From: Candidatus Woesearchaeota archaeon
GTDB lineage: Archaea; Nanobdellota; Nanobdellia; Woesearchaeales; JAFGPW01
Direction of reading: 5' to 3'
Assembly (NCBI GenBank): GCA_016935985.1
Contig: JAFGPW010000005.1
Span: forward strand, 186,001 to 250,000
DNA length: 64,000 nt
Positions 52,750 to 61,778 of this stretch are shown piece after piece; within the stretch, counting starts at the first letter, position 1; every line of letters starts with the position of its first letter. The translations under genes and the position numbers were made by a program. Below the pieces are notes generated by a model. The model worked only from the letters and a program-made list of their open reading frames with translations, searched no databases and was not told the DNA's origin.

Positions 52750-53850
52750 ATGATCCCGCTCGTCAAGCCGATGCTCGGCCCCGAGGAGAAGGAGGCGGTG
52801 CAATCGGTCCTCGACTCAGGGATGCTCGTACAGGGGCCGAAGGTCGCTGAGCTCGAGGAGGCGTTCAAGCGCGCCTCCGGCACGGTCCATGCTATAGCGG
52901 TCAACTCCGGGACCGCGGCGCTTCACGCCGCGCTCTACGCGGCGGGGATCGGCACCGGGGACGAGGTCGTCACCGTCCCGTTCACGTTTGCCGCGACCGC
53001 GAACGCGGTCCTGATGAGCGGCGCGACGCTCGCCTTCGCCGACATCGAGCCCGGCTCGTTCTGCATAGACCCCTCAGAATTCGAGCGGCGCATAACAAAG
53101 AGGACCAAGGCGGTGCTGCCGGTCGATCTCTACGGTCATCCGTTCGCCAAGGCGATTAATAGGATAGCGGAAGACCATGGGATAACGGTCATCGAGGATG
53201 CGTGCCAATCCATCGGGGCGACGCGCGACGGCACCGCCGCCGGCAAGCTCGGCGACATCGGCGCCTTCTCGCTCTACGCCACGAAGAACATCATCGCAGG
53301 GGAAGGCGGCGTCATCGTCACCGACGACGCATCATACGCGGAACGCGCGAGGATCTTCCGGCACCACGGTCAGGGCGAGACGACGCGGTACCTCTACCAG
53401 GACCTCGGCTACAACTATCGGATGACCGATGTCCTCGCAGCGATCGCGGTCGCCCAGATGAAGCGCCTCGGTGAGCTGACCGGTGCGCGGCAGCGCAACG
53501 CGGCGACGCTCTCGCGGCTCCTCAAGGGGATTCCTGGGCTCACGCTCCCGACGGTCGCACGCGGCATGACCTCAGCGTTCCACCAGTACACCGTCAGGGT
53601 TCCGGCAGCGAAGAGAGACCGGCTGCGGGAAGGCCTCACGAAAGCGGGCATCGGATCGGCGATCTATTACCCTATCCCTCTCCATCAGCATCCGCATTTC
53701 GCGCGCCTCGGCTACCGGCCGGGCGATTTCCCGGAGAGCGAGCGCGCCGCCGCCGAGGTCATCTCCCTCCCCGTCGGGCCGCACCTCTCCGAAGACGAGG
53801 TGCAGCAGGTGGCGCAGGCGCTGCGGACGGTCATGGGGGGGATCGCATGA
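52750..53850 (+). CDS. DegT/DnrJ/EryC1/StrS aminotransferase (WbpE-like)
   Basis: VNSGTAALHAALYAAGIGTGDEVVTVPFTFAATANAVLMSGA; EDACQSIGATRDG; SLYATKNIIAGEGGVIVTDD. Confidence 0.93.
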   Translation: MIPLVKPMLGPEEKEAVQSVLDSGMLVQGPKVAELEEAFKRASGTVHAIAVNSGTAALHAALYAAGIGTGDEVVTVPFTFAATANAVLMSGATLAFADIEPGSFCIDPSEFERRITKRTKAVLPVDLYGHPFAKAINRIAEDHGITVIEDACQSIGATRDGTAAGKLGDIGAFSLYATKNIIAGEGGVIVTDDASYAERARIFRHHGQGETTRYLYQDLGYNYRMTDVLAAIAVAQMKRLGELTGARQRNAATLSRLLKGIPGLTLPTVARGMTSAFHQYTVRVPAAKRDRLREGLTKAGIGSAIYYPIPLHQHPHFARLGYRPGDFPESERAAAEVISLPVGPHLSEDEVQQVAQALRTVMGGIA

Positions 53851-54929
53851 GGGTCGCGGTCATCGGCGCGGGCGCGATGGGCCGCAACCATGCGCGCATC
53901 TATCACGACTTCGACGCCGCTGAGCTCGTGGCGGTCGTGGACCCGGACCCTGCGGCCGAAGCGGTCGCGAGGAAGTACAACTGCAAGTATTATCCGGACT
54001 ATGAGGAGATGCTCGTCGCCGAGCGGCCGGAGGCGGTCTCGGTCGCGACGCCGACCGTGACGCACAAGGACATCGGCATCCGCTGCCTGAGGCAGGGGGT
54101 CCACTGCCTGGTCGAGAAGCCGATCGCGTCCTCGATCGCTGAGGCCGACACGCTCATCGCGGCGGCCGCGGAGGCGGGCGTCACGCTTCAGATCGGCCAC
54201 ATCGAGCGCTTCAACCCGGCGGTGGTCGAGCTCAAGCGCCGTGTCGAGCAGGGCGAGCTCGGGACCGTCTTCCGTCTCGAGGCGCGCCGCCAGAGCCCGT
54301 TCCCGCCGCGCATCCAGGATATCGGGGTCATCATGGACCTCGCCGTGCACGACATCGACATCATGCTGCATGTCCACGGCGCGCCGATCAGCCACCTCTA
54401 CGCCCAGGCCTCGCAGCGGCTGCACGCCCTGCAGTTCGACCTCTTCGACGGCCTCATCCGCTTCTCCGACGGCGTCGTCGGCAGCCTCGGCGTCAACTGG
54501 CTGACGCCGACGAAGATACGGCAGTTCTTCGCCCTCGGCGAGAGGGGCATGTTCAAGGTCAACTACATCACCCAGGAGCTCTTCTTCTACGAGAACGGGA
54601 CCAGGGTCGACTTCCCCGACTACGAGGACATCCGCCGAAGCATCACCGAGGGGAACGTCACGAGGATCGCGCTCCGGAACGAAGAGCCGCTTCGCAAAGA
54701 GCTCGTCGCGTTCCTCGAGTCGGCCCGGACGAACAGCCGTCCGCCCGTCACCGGCGAGGACGGCAGGAGGGCGCTCGAGGTGGCGCTGCGGTTCATGGAG
54801 TCAGCGGAGCAGAACCGGATCGTCGCCGGCGTATCGAAGGCCGTCCCGGCTGTCACCGGCGCGCGCCCGGAGCGCAGTCATAGAGCCCGAAGTACGGATT
54901 TGTCGGATCGAGCCCGGTCAGCGCGGTGA
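53847..54929 (+). CDS. Gfo/Idh/MocA oxidoreductase (WbpB-like)
   Basis: VAVIGAGAMGRNHARIY; VEKPIASSIAEADTLI; IGHIERFNPAV; MDLAVHDIDIMLH. Confidence 0.92.
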   Translation: MRVAVIGAGAMGRNHARIYHDFDAAELVAVVDPDPAAEAVARKYNCKYYPDYEEMLVAERPEAVSVATPTVTHKDIGIRCLRQGVHCLVEKPIASSIAEADTLIAAAAEAGVTLQIGHIERFNPAVVELKRRVEQGELGTVFRLEARRQSPFPPRIQDIGVIMDLAVHDIDIMLHVHGAPISHLYAQASQRLHALQFDLFDGLIRFSDGVVGSLGVNWLTPTKIRQFFALGERGMFKVNYITQELFFYENGTRVDFPDYEDIRRSITEGNVTRIALRNEEPLRKELVAFLESARTNSRPPVTGEDGRRALEVALRFMESAEQNRIVAGVSKAVPAVTGARPERSHRARSTDLSDRARSAR

Positions 54930-56724
54930 CGTCTGCGCAGTTCTCGAGCAGGAACCCCTGCTTGTCCGGATAGTTCGAGTTCCAGGGGAGCGTCCCGGGC
55001 ACGGTAGGATCAATCCTCCCGTCGCTCGTGAACCTTCCGAGCCCCGGCGTGATGCCGTCGTTATAGAACCTGTTCACCACGAGATACCGGAGCTTTCCGG
55101 CAGCGACGTTCTCGGCGAGCCATGCGACGTCGACCGCTTCGTTCCGGTAGTTCGCGCACAGCCTTCCGGTATAGAAGGTGAAGGTGCGCGCGTGCGTGCT
55201 CGCGACGCACGAGTATGTCTCGCCGCCGAGATGGTCGCGGATGTGGAGCGCGACGTCCCGCACCTCGGTCGGCCGGTACATCTGGCCTGCCTTAGCCCCC
55301 ACGAGCCCGAGGGCGAGCACGACGTTCAGCGCGAGGAACGCCCCAACGAACGCCTGCCCGACGCGCCTGCGCATCGCCAGGCTGATGGTGCCATACGGGA
55401 GGATCGGGACGATCCAGGCGGCGGTCGCGACAAGCACCAGCATGACCATGAAGATCCAGTTCTCGTTCACGACGCCGTACAGCCAGCCGAGGCCCGAGGC
55501 GGCGATGAGCGCGCGTGCGGCGCCGAACTCCTCAGGGAAGAGCGCCGGGAAGAGCCTGACCATCCCGATCAGGAAGGATAGTGTGGTCCCCCAAAGGAGC
55601 GGGAACTGCCACCAGCCGGCCCGACGGTCCGCGAACCGGTCGTAGGTCTCGACGACCGCGATGGCTGCGAAGAGCACGAGCACCGGCACGTAGACATCCT
55701 GCCGGTTGATGTGCGGCTGGCCCTGGAGATAGAACACAAGGATCGTCCCGAGCCAGCCGAGCCACAGCCAGGTGACCGGCCGCCGCCAGGCGCGCAGCAC
55801 GAGCGCGAGACCGAAGAAGGACGGCACGGTGATGAGGCAGGCGAGCGGCGAGAGGAATATCTCAGAGCCGAGCGTCCGCACGCTCTCGAGGAAGGGCAGG
55901 TAGTTCGAGCGGTATGACTGGCCGGCGCCGTGGAGCACGCTCTCGGCGAACGTGGCCATGTATCCTGGCTCTCCCCAGAGCAGGGGGAGCGTGAGGTAGG
56001 CGAGGTAGAGGAGCGAAGCGATCAGGAACGACGCCGCCAGATGGGCGACGAGACGCCTCTTTGTCGGCCGTTCGTACCGGCGCCGTTGGGACTGGTGCAG
56101 GATAACGCCGACGAAGAGAACGACGCCGGCGAGCGGGAGCACACCCCGCAGGGGCACGGTCAGCATGTCGATGAGCGCGGCGATACCTGCGAGATAGATC
56201 AGGTGCGGCCTGTTGCTCTCGAGGCCCTCGACCGCGAGCACGACGGTCGCGGCCAGCCAGAAGATGAGGCCGGCATCCGCCGTCCCCATCCGGGAGAAGA
56301 CGAGATGGAACGGGAGAGTCGTGTAGAGGAGGCACGCGGCAAGGCCGACACGTTCGCCGTAGAACCTTCGGATGAGGAGATACAGGAGCGGCAGCGTCAG
56401 CATCGCGAAGAGCGCTGAGGGAAACCGCATCGCGAACGCGCTATAGCCGAAGAGGGAGACCGAGAGCACCGGCCAGAGGGTCGCGAACGGCCGTATCTGA
56501 TAGGCGTCCTGGAAGGCGATCGGCTCGTCGGGCATATGCTGGTAGACCGGACTCACCTCGCCCTCGATGATGAGCCGCGTCATCTCCGCGTAGGTCGAGT
56601 CGTCGCCGCCCGAGAGGTCGCCCGCGTTCCACAGCCGCAAGGCAAGCGCGAGGAGCATCAGGACGATGATAATCGCGCCGCGCACGGTGCGCGGCTCCTT
56701 CAGACCTGCGGATAATCGGCCCAT
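54853..56724 (-). CDS. GT39-type (ArnT-like) membrane glycosyltransferase
   Basis: LSGGDDSTYAEMTRLIIEGE; many TM helices; LPFHLVFSRMGTADAGLIFW. Confidence 0.85.
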   Translation of the reverse strand: MGRLSAGLKEPRTVRGAIIIVLMLLALALRLWNAGDLSGGDDSTYAEMTRLIIEGEVSPVYQHMPDEPIAFQDAYQIRPFATLWPVLSVSLFGYSAFAMRFPSALFAMLTLPLLYLLIRRFYGERVGLAACLLYTTLPFHLVFSRMGTADAGLIFWLAATVVLAVEGLESNRPHLIYLAGIAALIDMLTVPLRGVLPLAGVVLFVGVILHQSQRRRYERPTKRRLVAHLAASFLIASLLYLAYLTLPLLWGEPGYMATFAESVLHGAGQSYRSNYLPFLESVRTLGSEIFLSPLACLITVPSFFGLALVLRAWRRPVTWLWLGWLGTILVFYLQGQPHINRQDVYVPVLVLFAAIAVVETYDRFADRRAGWWQFPLLWGTTLSFLIGMVRLFPALFPEEFGAARALIAASGLGWLYGVVNENWIFMVMLVLVATAAWIVPILPYGTISLAMRRRVGQAFVGAFLALNVVLALGLVGAKAGQMYRPTEVRDVALHIRDHLGGETYSCVASTHARTFTFYTGRLCANYRNEAVDVAWLAENVAAGKLRYLVVNRFYNDGITPGLGRFTSDGRIDPTVPGTLPWNSNYPDKQGFLLENCADVTALTGLDPTNPYFGLYDCAPGARR

Positions 56725-56771
56725 GCTGCATCACGACTATGTCCGAGAATGTCCGGGCGCGCCTCCCGCCG

Positions 56772-58079
56772 TCAGAGGCAGCGGTAGACGAACCCCTTCC
56801 GCTTCGCCTCCTCTTCGGGGAACACCGAGCGTATGTCGACGAGCAGCGGACGCTCGTTCATCCTGGCCTTGATATCGTCGAGCCTGAGTTTCCTGAACGG
56901 CTCGTGCGGCGTCGCGAGGACCACGCAGTCGATATCCGAGGCGTCCTCGAACCGCAGGCGCGGGACCCCGAATCGTGCGAGCTCCTCGTCCGGCACCATC
57001 GGATCGTCGGCGAACACCTCGACGCCGTACCGCTGCAGCTCCCTGATGATGTCCGCGACCTTCGAGTTCCTGGTGTCGCTCACGTTCTCCTTGAAGGTGA
57101 GTCCGAGGACGATCGCCCTGCTCCGCTTCGGCACCTTCTCGCACTCGTTCAGCCCTTCGATGACTTGGCGGGACACGTGCCGTCCCATGGAATCGTTGAT
57201 CGCGCGCCCGGCGAGGATGACCCGCGGCGCGTACCCGAGCTCCTCGGCCTTGTAGGTGAGGTAATACGGGTCGACGCCGATGCAGTGCCCGCCGACGAGC
57301 CCCGGATGGTAGGCGTGGAAATTCCACTTGGTGCTGGCCGCGGCGAGCACGTCCTTCGTCCTGATGCCGATCTTCTCGAAGATGATGGACAGCTCGTTCA
57401 TGAGCGCGATGTTGAGGTCGCGTTGGGTGTTCTCGATGACCTTCGCCGCCTCTGCGGTCTTGATGTCCTTCGCGACGAAGCAGCCGGCCTTGATGACCGC
57501 CGAATAGACCTCCTCCACCGCCTTCGTCGTCGCCGCGTCGCTTCCCGAGACGACCTTGACGATGCGATCGACCGTGTGCTCGCGGTCGCCCGGGTTGATG
57601 CGCTCCGGGCTGTAGCCGATGCCGAAATCCTTGCCGAGCCGCATGCCGGACTCCTTCTCGATGATCGGCAGGCAGACTTCCTCGGTGACGCCGGGGTAGA
57701 CCGTCGACTCGTAGACCACGACGCTTCCTTTCTGCAGGTGAATGCCGACGATCGCCGACGCGCCCCTGAGCGCGGAGAGGTCGGGCCGATTGTGGTCGGT
57801 GATAGGCGTCGGGACCGCGACGATGATGAAGTTCGTCTCGGCGAGGTCCTTCGCCTCGTCCGTGTACCTGACCTTCGCCCTCGCGAACTTGCCGGGCTCC
57901 ACCTCGCCTGTCGGGTCGGTCCCCGCCTTCAGCGTCGCGACCCGCCGCTCCGAGATGTCGAAACCGATGACCGTAAAACCGCTGACCGCGAACTCGACGG
58001 CGAGCGGGAGCCCGACGTAGCCGAGCCCGACGACGCCGATGGTGTAGCGCTCCTGGAGTGTGCCCATGCTGTTCACCAC
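56772..58079 (-). CDS. Nucleotide sugar dehydrogenase (WbpA/WecC-like)
   Basis: IGVVGLGYVGLPLAVEFA; VVYESTVYPGVTEEVCLPIIEKESG; IGYSPERINPGD; GHCIGVDPYYL; VLGLTFKENVSDTRNSK. Confidence 0.93.
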   Translation of the reverse strand: MVNSMGTLQERYTIGVVGLGYVGLPLAVEFAVSGFTVIGFDISERRVATLKAGTDPTGEVEPGKFARAKVRYTDEAKDLAETNFIIVAVPTPITDHNRPDLSALRGASAIVGIHLQKGSVVVYESTVYPGVTEEVCLPIIEKESGMRLGKDFGIGYSPERINPGDREHTVDRIVKVVSGSDAATTKAVEEVYSAVIKAGCFVAKDIKTAEAAKVIENTQRDLNIALMNELSIIFEKIGIRTKDVLAAASTKWNFHAYHPGLVGGHCIGVDPYYLTYKAEELGYAPRVILAGRAINDSMGRHVSRQVIEGLNECEKVPKRSRAIVLGLTFKENVSDTRNSKVADIIRELQRYGVEVFADDPMVPDEELARFGVPRLRFEDASDIDCVVLATPHEPFRKLRLDDIKARMNERPLLVDIRSVFPEEEAKRKGFVYRCL

Positions 58080-58088
58080 CTCATCCCC

Positions 58089-59027
58089 TCATCCCGAGAG
58101 GTTCTCCTTGTACCAGCCGTAGCTCCGCTCGAGGCCCTCGTCGAAGCCGACCTCGACCTCGTAGCCGAGCAGTCGCTTCGCCTTCTCGATCGAGGCGAGC
58201 GAGTGCTTGATGTCCCCCGCCCGCTCGTCCTTGTACTCGGCCTCTATTCTCGTGCCGGTGAGATCCGCAATCCTCTCGAGCAGCCGGTTGAGGCTGATCG
58301 TCTCGCCGGTCGCGATGTTGATCGTCTCGCCTGCCGCCTTCTTCGCGGTGCAGGCGAGGATGTTGGCGTTCACGTTGTTCGTGACGAAGGTGAAGTCGCG
58401 CGTCTGCTCGCCGTCGCCGAAGACGACCGGCCTCTTCCCCAAGAGCGCCGCCTTCATGAAGAGCGGGATCACCGCCGCGTAGGGCGAGTCGGGCGTCTGG
58501 TGCGGGCCGAAGACGTTGAAGTAGCGCAGCGACACCGTCTCGAGCCCGTAGACCGCATGGAAGACCTTGCAGTAGTATTCGCCGACGAGCTTCGAGACGC
58601 CGTAGGGCGAGGTGGGGGCGGCGGGCATGTCCTCCTCCTTCGGCAGCGTCGGGGTGTCGCCGTAGGCGGAGGAGGATGCCGCATAGACCACCCTCTTGAC
58701 GCCGGCGTCGCGCGCGGCGACGAGCACGTTCATCGTGCCGGAGACGTTGTGCTCGTTGCTCGCGATCGGGTCGTCGACCGAGCGTGGGACCGAGCAGAGC
58801 GCCGCCTGATGGAGCACGAAGTCGACGTCCTTTACCGCTTCCCTGACGGTCAGCAGGTCGCGGATGTCCCCCCTGATGAGCTCGATCCGGCCCTTGACGG
58901 CATCGACGTTTCGGGGGTCGCCGGTGCTGTTGTTGTCGAGCACCCGCACCTCCTCGCCTCTCCTGACGAGTTCGAGGACGATGTTCGATCCGATGAAGCC
59001 GGTTCCGCCGGTGACGAGGTATCTCAT
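58089..59027 (-). CDS. NAD-dependent sugar epimerase (UDP-glucose/GlcNAc 4-epimerase-like)
   Basis: MRYLVTGGTGFIGSNIVLELV; VYAASSSAYGD; YGVSKLVGEYYC; SLRYFNVFGPHQ. Confidence 0.92.
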   Translation of the reverse strand: MRYLVTGGTGFIGSNIVLELVRRGEEVRVLDNNSTGDPRNVDAVKGRIELIRGDIRDLLTVREAVKDVDFVLHQAALCSVPRSVDDPIASNEHNVSGTMNVLVAARDAGVKRVVYAASSSAYGDTPTLPKEEDMPAAPTSPYGVSKLVGEYYCKVFHAVYGLETVSLRYFNVFGPHQTPDSPYAAVIPLFMKAALLGKRPVVFGDGEQTRDFTFVTNNVNANILACTAKKAAGETINIATGETISLNRLLERIADLTGTRIEAEYKDERAGDIKHSLASIEKAKRLLGYEVEVGFDEGLERSYGWYKENLSG

Positions 59028-59203
59028 GGTTCGGGCCTCCCTGCAGGCTGTTGGTGACGCAGGGCACCTATAAAAGGTTTCTCTCCTGGAGGCCCCGGAA
59101 AACATATAAGAAGGGTGTTAACCTCTCATTAACAACCTTTAAAAAGCGTCTGGGGACTATCCGCGACGGCAGCCTTATAAACGACCGGCTGCCGCGGAAA
59201 ACG

Positions 59204-60304
59204 ATGAGGATCTGCTACCTGGCGAACGCGGCCGAGACCCACACCCTGCGCTGGGTCGAGCACTTCTCGAAGGAGCACGAGGTCATCCTCATCACCAACC
59301 GGATCGTGCGCTCCTGGTACCGGGAGCTCGTCAGCTCCGGCAGTCTCGAGCTCCATGTGGTCAAGGCCCCGAAGAATCCGGCGCTGCGCTTCATCACGAC
59401 CCTTTTCGCCGTCCGCAGGCTCATCAGGAGGCTGCGGCCGGACATCGTGCATGCGCACTACGTGTCAGAGTACGGCGTCTTCGCCGCGTTCTCGGGCTTT
59501 CGGCCGTTCATGGTCTCTCCCTGGGGCGGCGACATCCAGTTCGAGTGCGATCGCCTCTTCGGCCTCTGGCGGCTGATGGTCAGGCACGTCATCAGGACAG
59601 CAGACCTCGTCCAGGCGCCGGACCCCACAATCGCGAAGTACCTCATGGCCTTCTCCGACCGCGGCAACGTGCGCGTGCTCAAATGGATGGGCGTGAAGAC
59701 GGACCTGTTCAGGCCGCGCACGCGCTCGACCGGGAAGACGGTGCGGATCATCCATCTCCGACGGCTCGCAGCAGAATACTCCAACGACGTCCTCTTCAGG
59801 GCGCTCGCGATGCTGGAACAGCGCGGGGTACGCGGCTTCTCCGTCACCTATCTCGATTTCGGCGTCGACCGGGAACGGATGCGGGCCCTCATACGGAAGC
59901 TCGGCATCGCGCCGCTCCTCAAACCGGCGGATTGGATACCCTATGCCGAGCTCCCATCGGTCCTCGCCGCGCACGACATCTATGTCGACACCTTCCGCGC
60001 CGAGCTCCCCGGCGCCGGCATCGGCATGGGCTGCATGGAAGCGATGGGCTGCGGCTGCGCTGCGGTGTTCGCCGACATCCCCGGCGCCCGCGTCTACCTC
60101 ACGGACGGGAAGAACGCGGTCCTCTACGCGCCGGGCGACCCCGCGTCGCTCGCCGACGCGCTCGGGCGGCTCGTCAGGGACGCCCGGCTCAGGAAGCGCG
60201 TCGCGAGGGCGGCGCGCGCCTACATCCTCGCTAAGCAGGACTGGGATACGAACATGGCTGAGGTCGAGCGGGCGTACGAGGGCCTGCTCGCAGAGCGGAG
60301 GTGA
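59204..60304 (+). CDS. Family 4 glycosyltransferase
   Basis: MRICYLANAAETHTLRWVEHFSKEHEVILITN; DIVHAHYVSEYGVFAA; GIGMGCMEAMGCGCAAVFADIPG; TATA ccttataaac ~27 nt before ATG 59204. Confidence 0.9.
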   Translation: MRICYLANAAETHTLRWVEHFSKEHEVILITNRIVRSWYRELVSSGSLELHVVKAPKNPALRFITTLFAVRRLIRRLRPDIVHAHYVSEYGVFAAFSGFRPFMVSPWGGDIQFECDRLFGLWRLMVRHVIRTADLVQAPDPTIAKYLMAFSDRGNVRVLKWMGVKTDLFRPRTRSTGKTVRIIHLRRLAAEYSNDVLFRALAMLEQRGVRGFSVTYLDFGVDRERMRALIRKLGIAPLLKPADWIPYAELPSVLAAHDIYVDTFRAELPGAGIGMGCMEAMGCGCAAVFADIPGARVYLTDGKNAVLYAPGDPASLADALGRLVRDARLRKRVARAARAYILAKQDWDTNMAEVERAYEGLLAERR

Positions 60305-60310
60305 TGCCCG

Positions 60311-61750
60311 ATGACGATGCTCCCCCGCATCCTCAAGAACATGAGCGTGCTCTTCGCGGCGGAGATCGTCACCAAGATCCTCTCCTTCTTCCTGGTCATC
60401 CTCCTCACCCGCTACCTCGGCGACTACGGCTTCGGCCAGTACTCCTTCATCATCGCCACGACCGGCCTCCTGTACCTCTTCTTCGACTTCGGGATGTGGG
60501 ACTTCGCGCTCAAGGAGTTCCCGCGGCACATGCAGGACTGTAAAAGGTATCTGGACAACATCATCCCCCTCCAGGCGGCCATCGGCGTCGTCTTCGCGCT
60601 GCCGGTCGCGCTCTATCTGGCGACCTCCGGCCACGACCCCTCCTTCAAGCTCTCCTTCGCGCTCGGCTACCTGCTCCTCTTCCTCATGTCGTTCTCCGAC
60701 TCGATGCGCGTCGTCTTCAAGGTGCATGAGGAGATGGAATACGACTCGCTCGAGCGCACCGTCGAGAAGGCCATCTCCTTCGGCGGGGGGGTGGCGGCGC
60801 TCGCTATGGGCCACGGGCTCGTCGGCTTCTTCCTCGTCCTGATCGCCGCGAAGGCGGTCTCGCTCGGCGTCAGCTTCATCATCCTCCGCAGGCGCTACTT
60901 CCGGCCCGGCATCGCGTTCGACCTCGCCTACTGGCGGTACCTCCTCGTCTCGGGCAGCGCCTTCTTCTTCATGATCGTCTTCTACATGATCCACTTCCAG
61001 ATCGACACCATCATGATCAAGCTCTTCCACGACTTCGCGGTGGTCGGCTGGTACGATGCCGCCTACAAGCTCGTCACGACCCTCACCCTGCTGCCGAACA
61101 TCATCCTGATACCGGTGCTGCCGGTCATGACCCGCTCGTTCATCGACGACCGCCGGCTCCTCATCGCGATCTACCGGAAGCTCTTCCGATACCTCTTCAT
61201 ACTCTTCGCGCCGATCGCCGTCGGGACGACGCTGCTCGCCGGCCGGATCATCGGTCTCGTCTACACCGACCAGTTCGCGAACTCAGCCCTCGCTCTCCAG
61301 ATACTCATCTGGGCGGAGCTCTTCGTCGTGCTCTCATTCCTGACGAAGACAGTTCTCGTCTCGATCGACCGCCAGAAGGACTTCACCTACCTGATCGGCG
61401 CATCGGCGCTGCTCAACATATTCCTCAATCTCTACATGATCCCGCGCTACTCCTATGTCGGCGCCGGCATCACGACGGTCATCACCGAAGGAATCGTGTT
61501 CGTCGTGTCCTACCTGGTCATCTCGAAGCGGCTCGCGCGCTTCAGCCTGCTCCGGCTCTGGAAGCCCGCCGTCGCCGCCGCGGCGATGGGGATCGCCGTC
61601 CACCTGATCCGGCCGCTCAACCTCTTCGCCATCATCGCCGTCGCCGCCCTCGTCTACGCCGGGCTCATCCTGCTCCTGCGCGAGGTCACCGGCGAGGACC
61701 TCGCGCTCGTCAGGAAGGGCGTGCTCCCCTGGCTCGACAGGAAGCGATGA
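60311..61750 (+). CDS. Oligosaccharide flippase (polysaccharide biosynthesis/Wzx-like)
   Basis: NMSVLFAAEIVTKILSFFLVILLTRYLGDYGFGQYSF; ~12+ TM helices; FHDFAVVGWYDAAYKLV; GAGGTGAT SD. Confidence 0.92.
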   Translation: MTMLPRILKNMSVLFAAEIVTKILSFFLVILLTRYLGDYGFGQYSFIIATTGLLYLFFDFGMWDFALKEFPRHMQDCKRYLDNIIPLQAAIGVVFALPVALYLATSGHDPSFKLSFALGYLLLFLMSFSDSMRVVFKVHEEMEYDSLERTVEKAISFGGGVAALAMGHGLVGFFLVLIAAKAVSLGVSFIILRRRYFRPGIAFDLAYWRYLLVSGSAFFFMIVFYMIHFQIDTIMIKLFHDFAVVGWYDAAYKLVTTLTLLPNIILIPVLPVMTRSFIDDRRLLIAIYRKLFRYLFILFAPIAVGTTLLAGRIIGLVYTDQFANSALALQILIWAELFVVLSFLTKTVLVSIDRQKDFTYLIGASALLNIFLNLYMIPRYSYVGAGITTVITEGIVFVVSYLVISKRLARFSLLRLWKPAVAAAAMGIAVHLIRPLNLFAIIAVAALVYAGLILLLREVTGEDLALVRKGVLPWLDRKR

Positions 61751-61778
61751 GGATGCGGTCTTGGGGAGCGGCAGGCGC

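Noticed and set aside
56739-59057. 772-aa ORF on + strand
   Set aside because: Fully antisense to strongly supported nucleotide-sugar dehydrogenase and epimerase genes; Arg/Asp/Leu-biased shadow composition
59117-59133. GTTAACCTCTCATTAAC as a fifth copy of the GTTA-N7-TAAC operator
   Set aside because: Half-sites are spaced by 9, not 7, and it is isolated; kept out of the array
59465-61030. 521-aa ORF on - strand
   Set aside because: Antisense shadow of the GT4 and flippase genes; Glu/Asp/Arg-rich low-complexity translation
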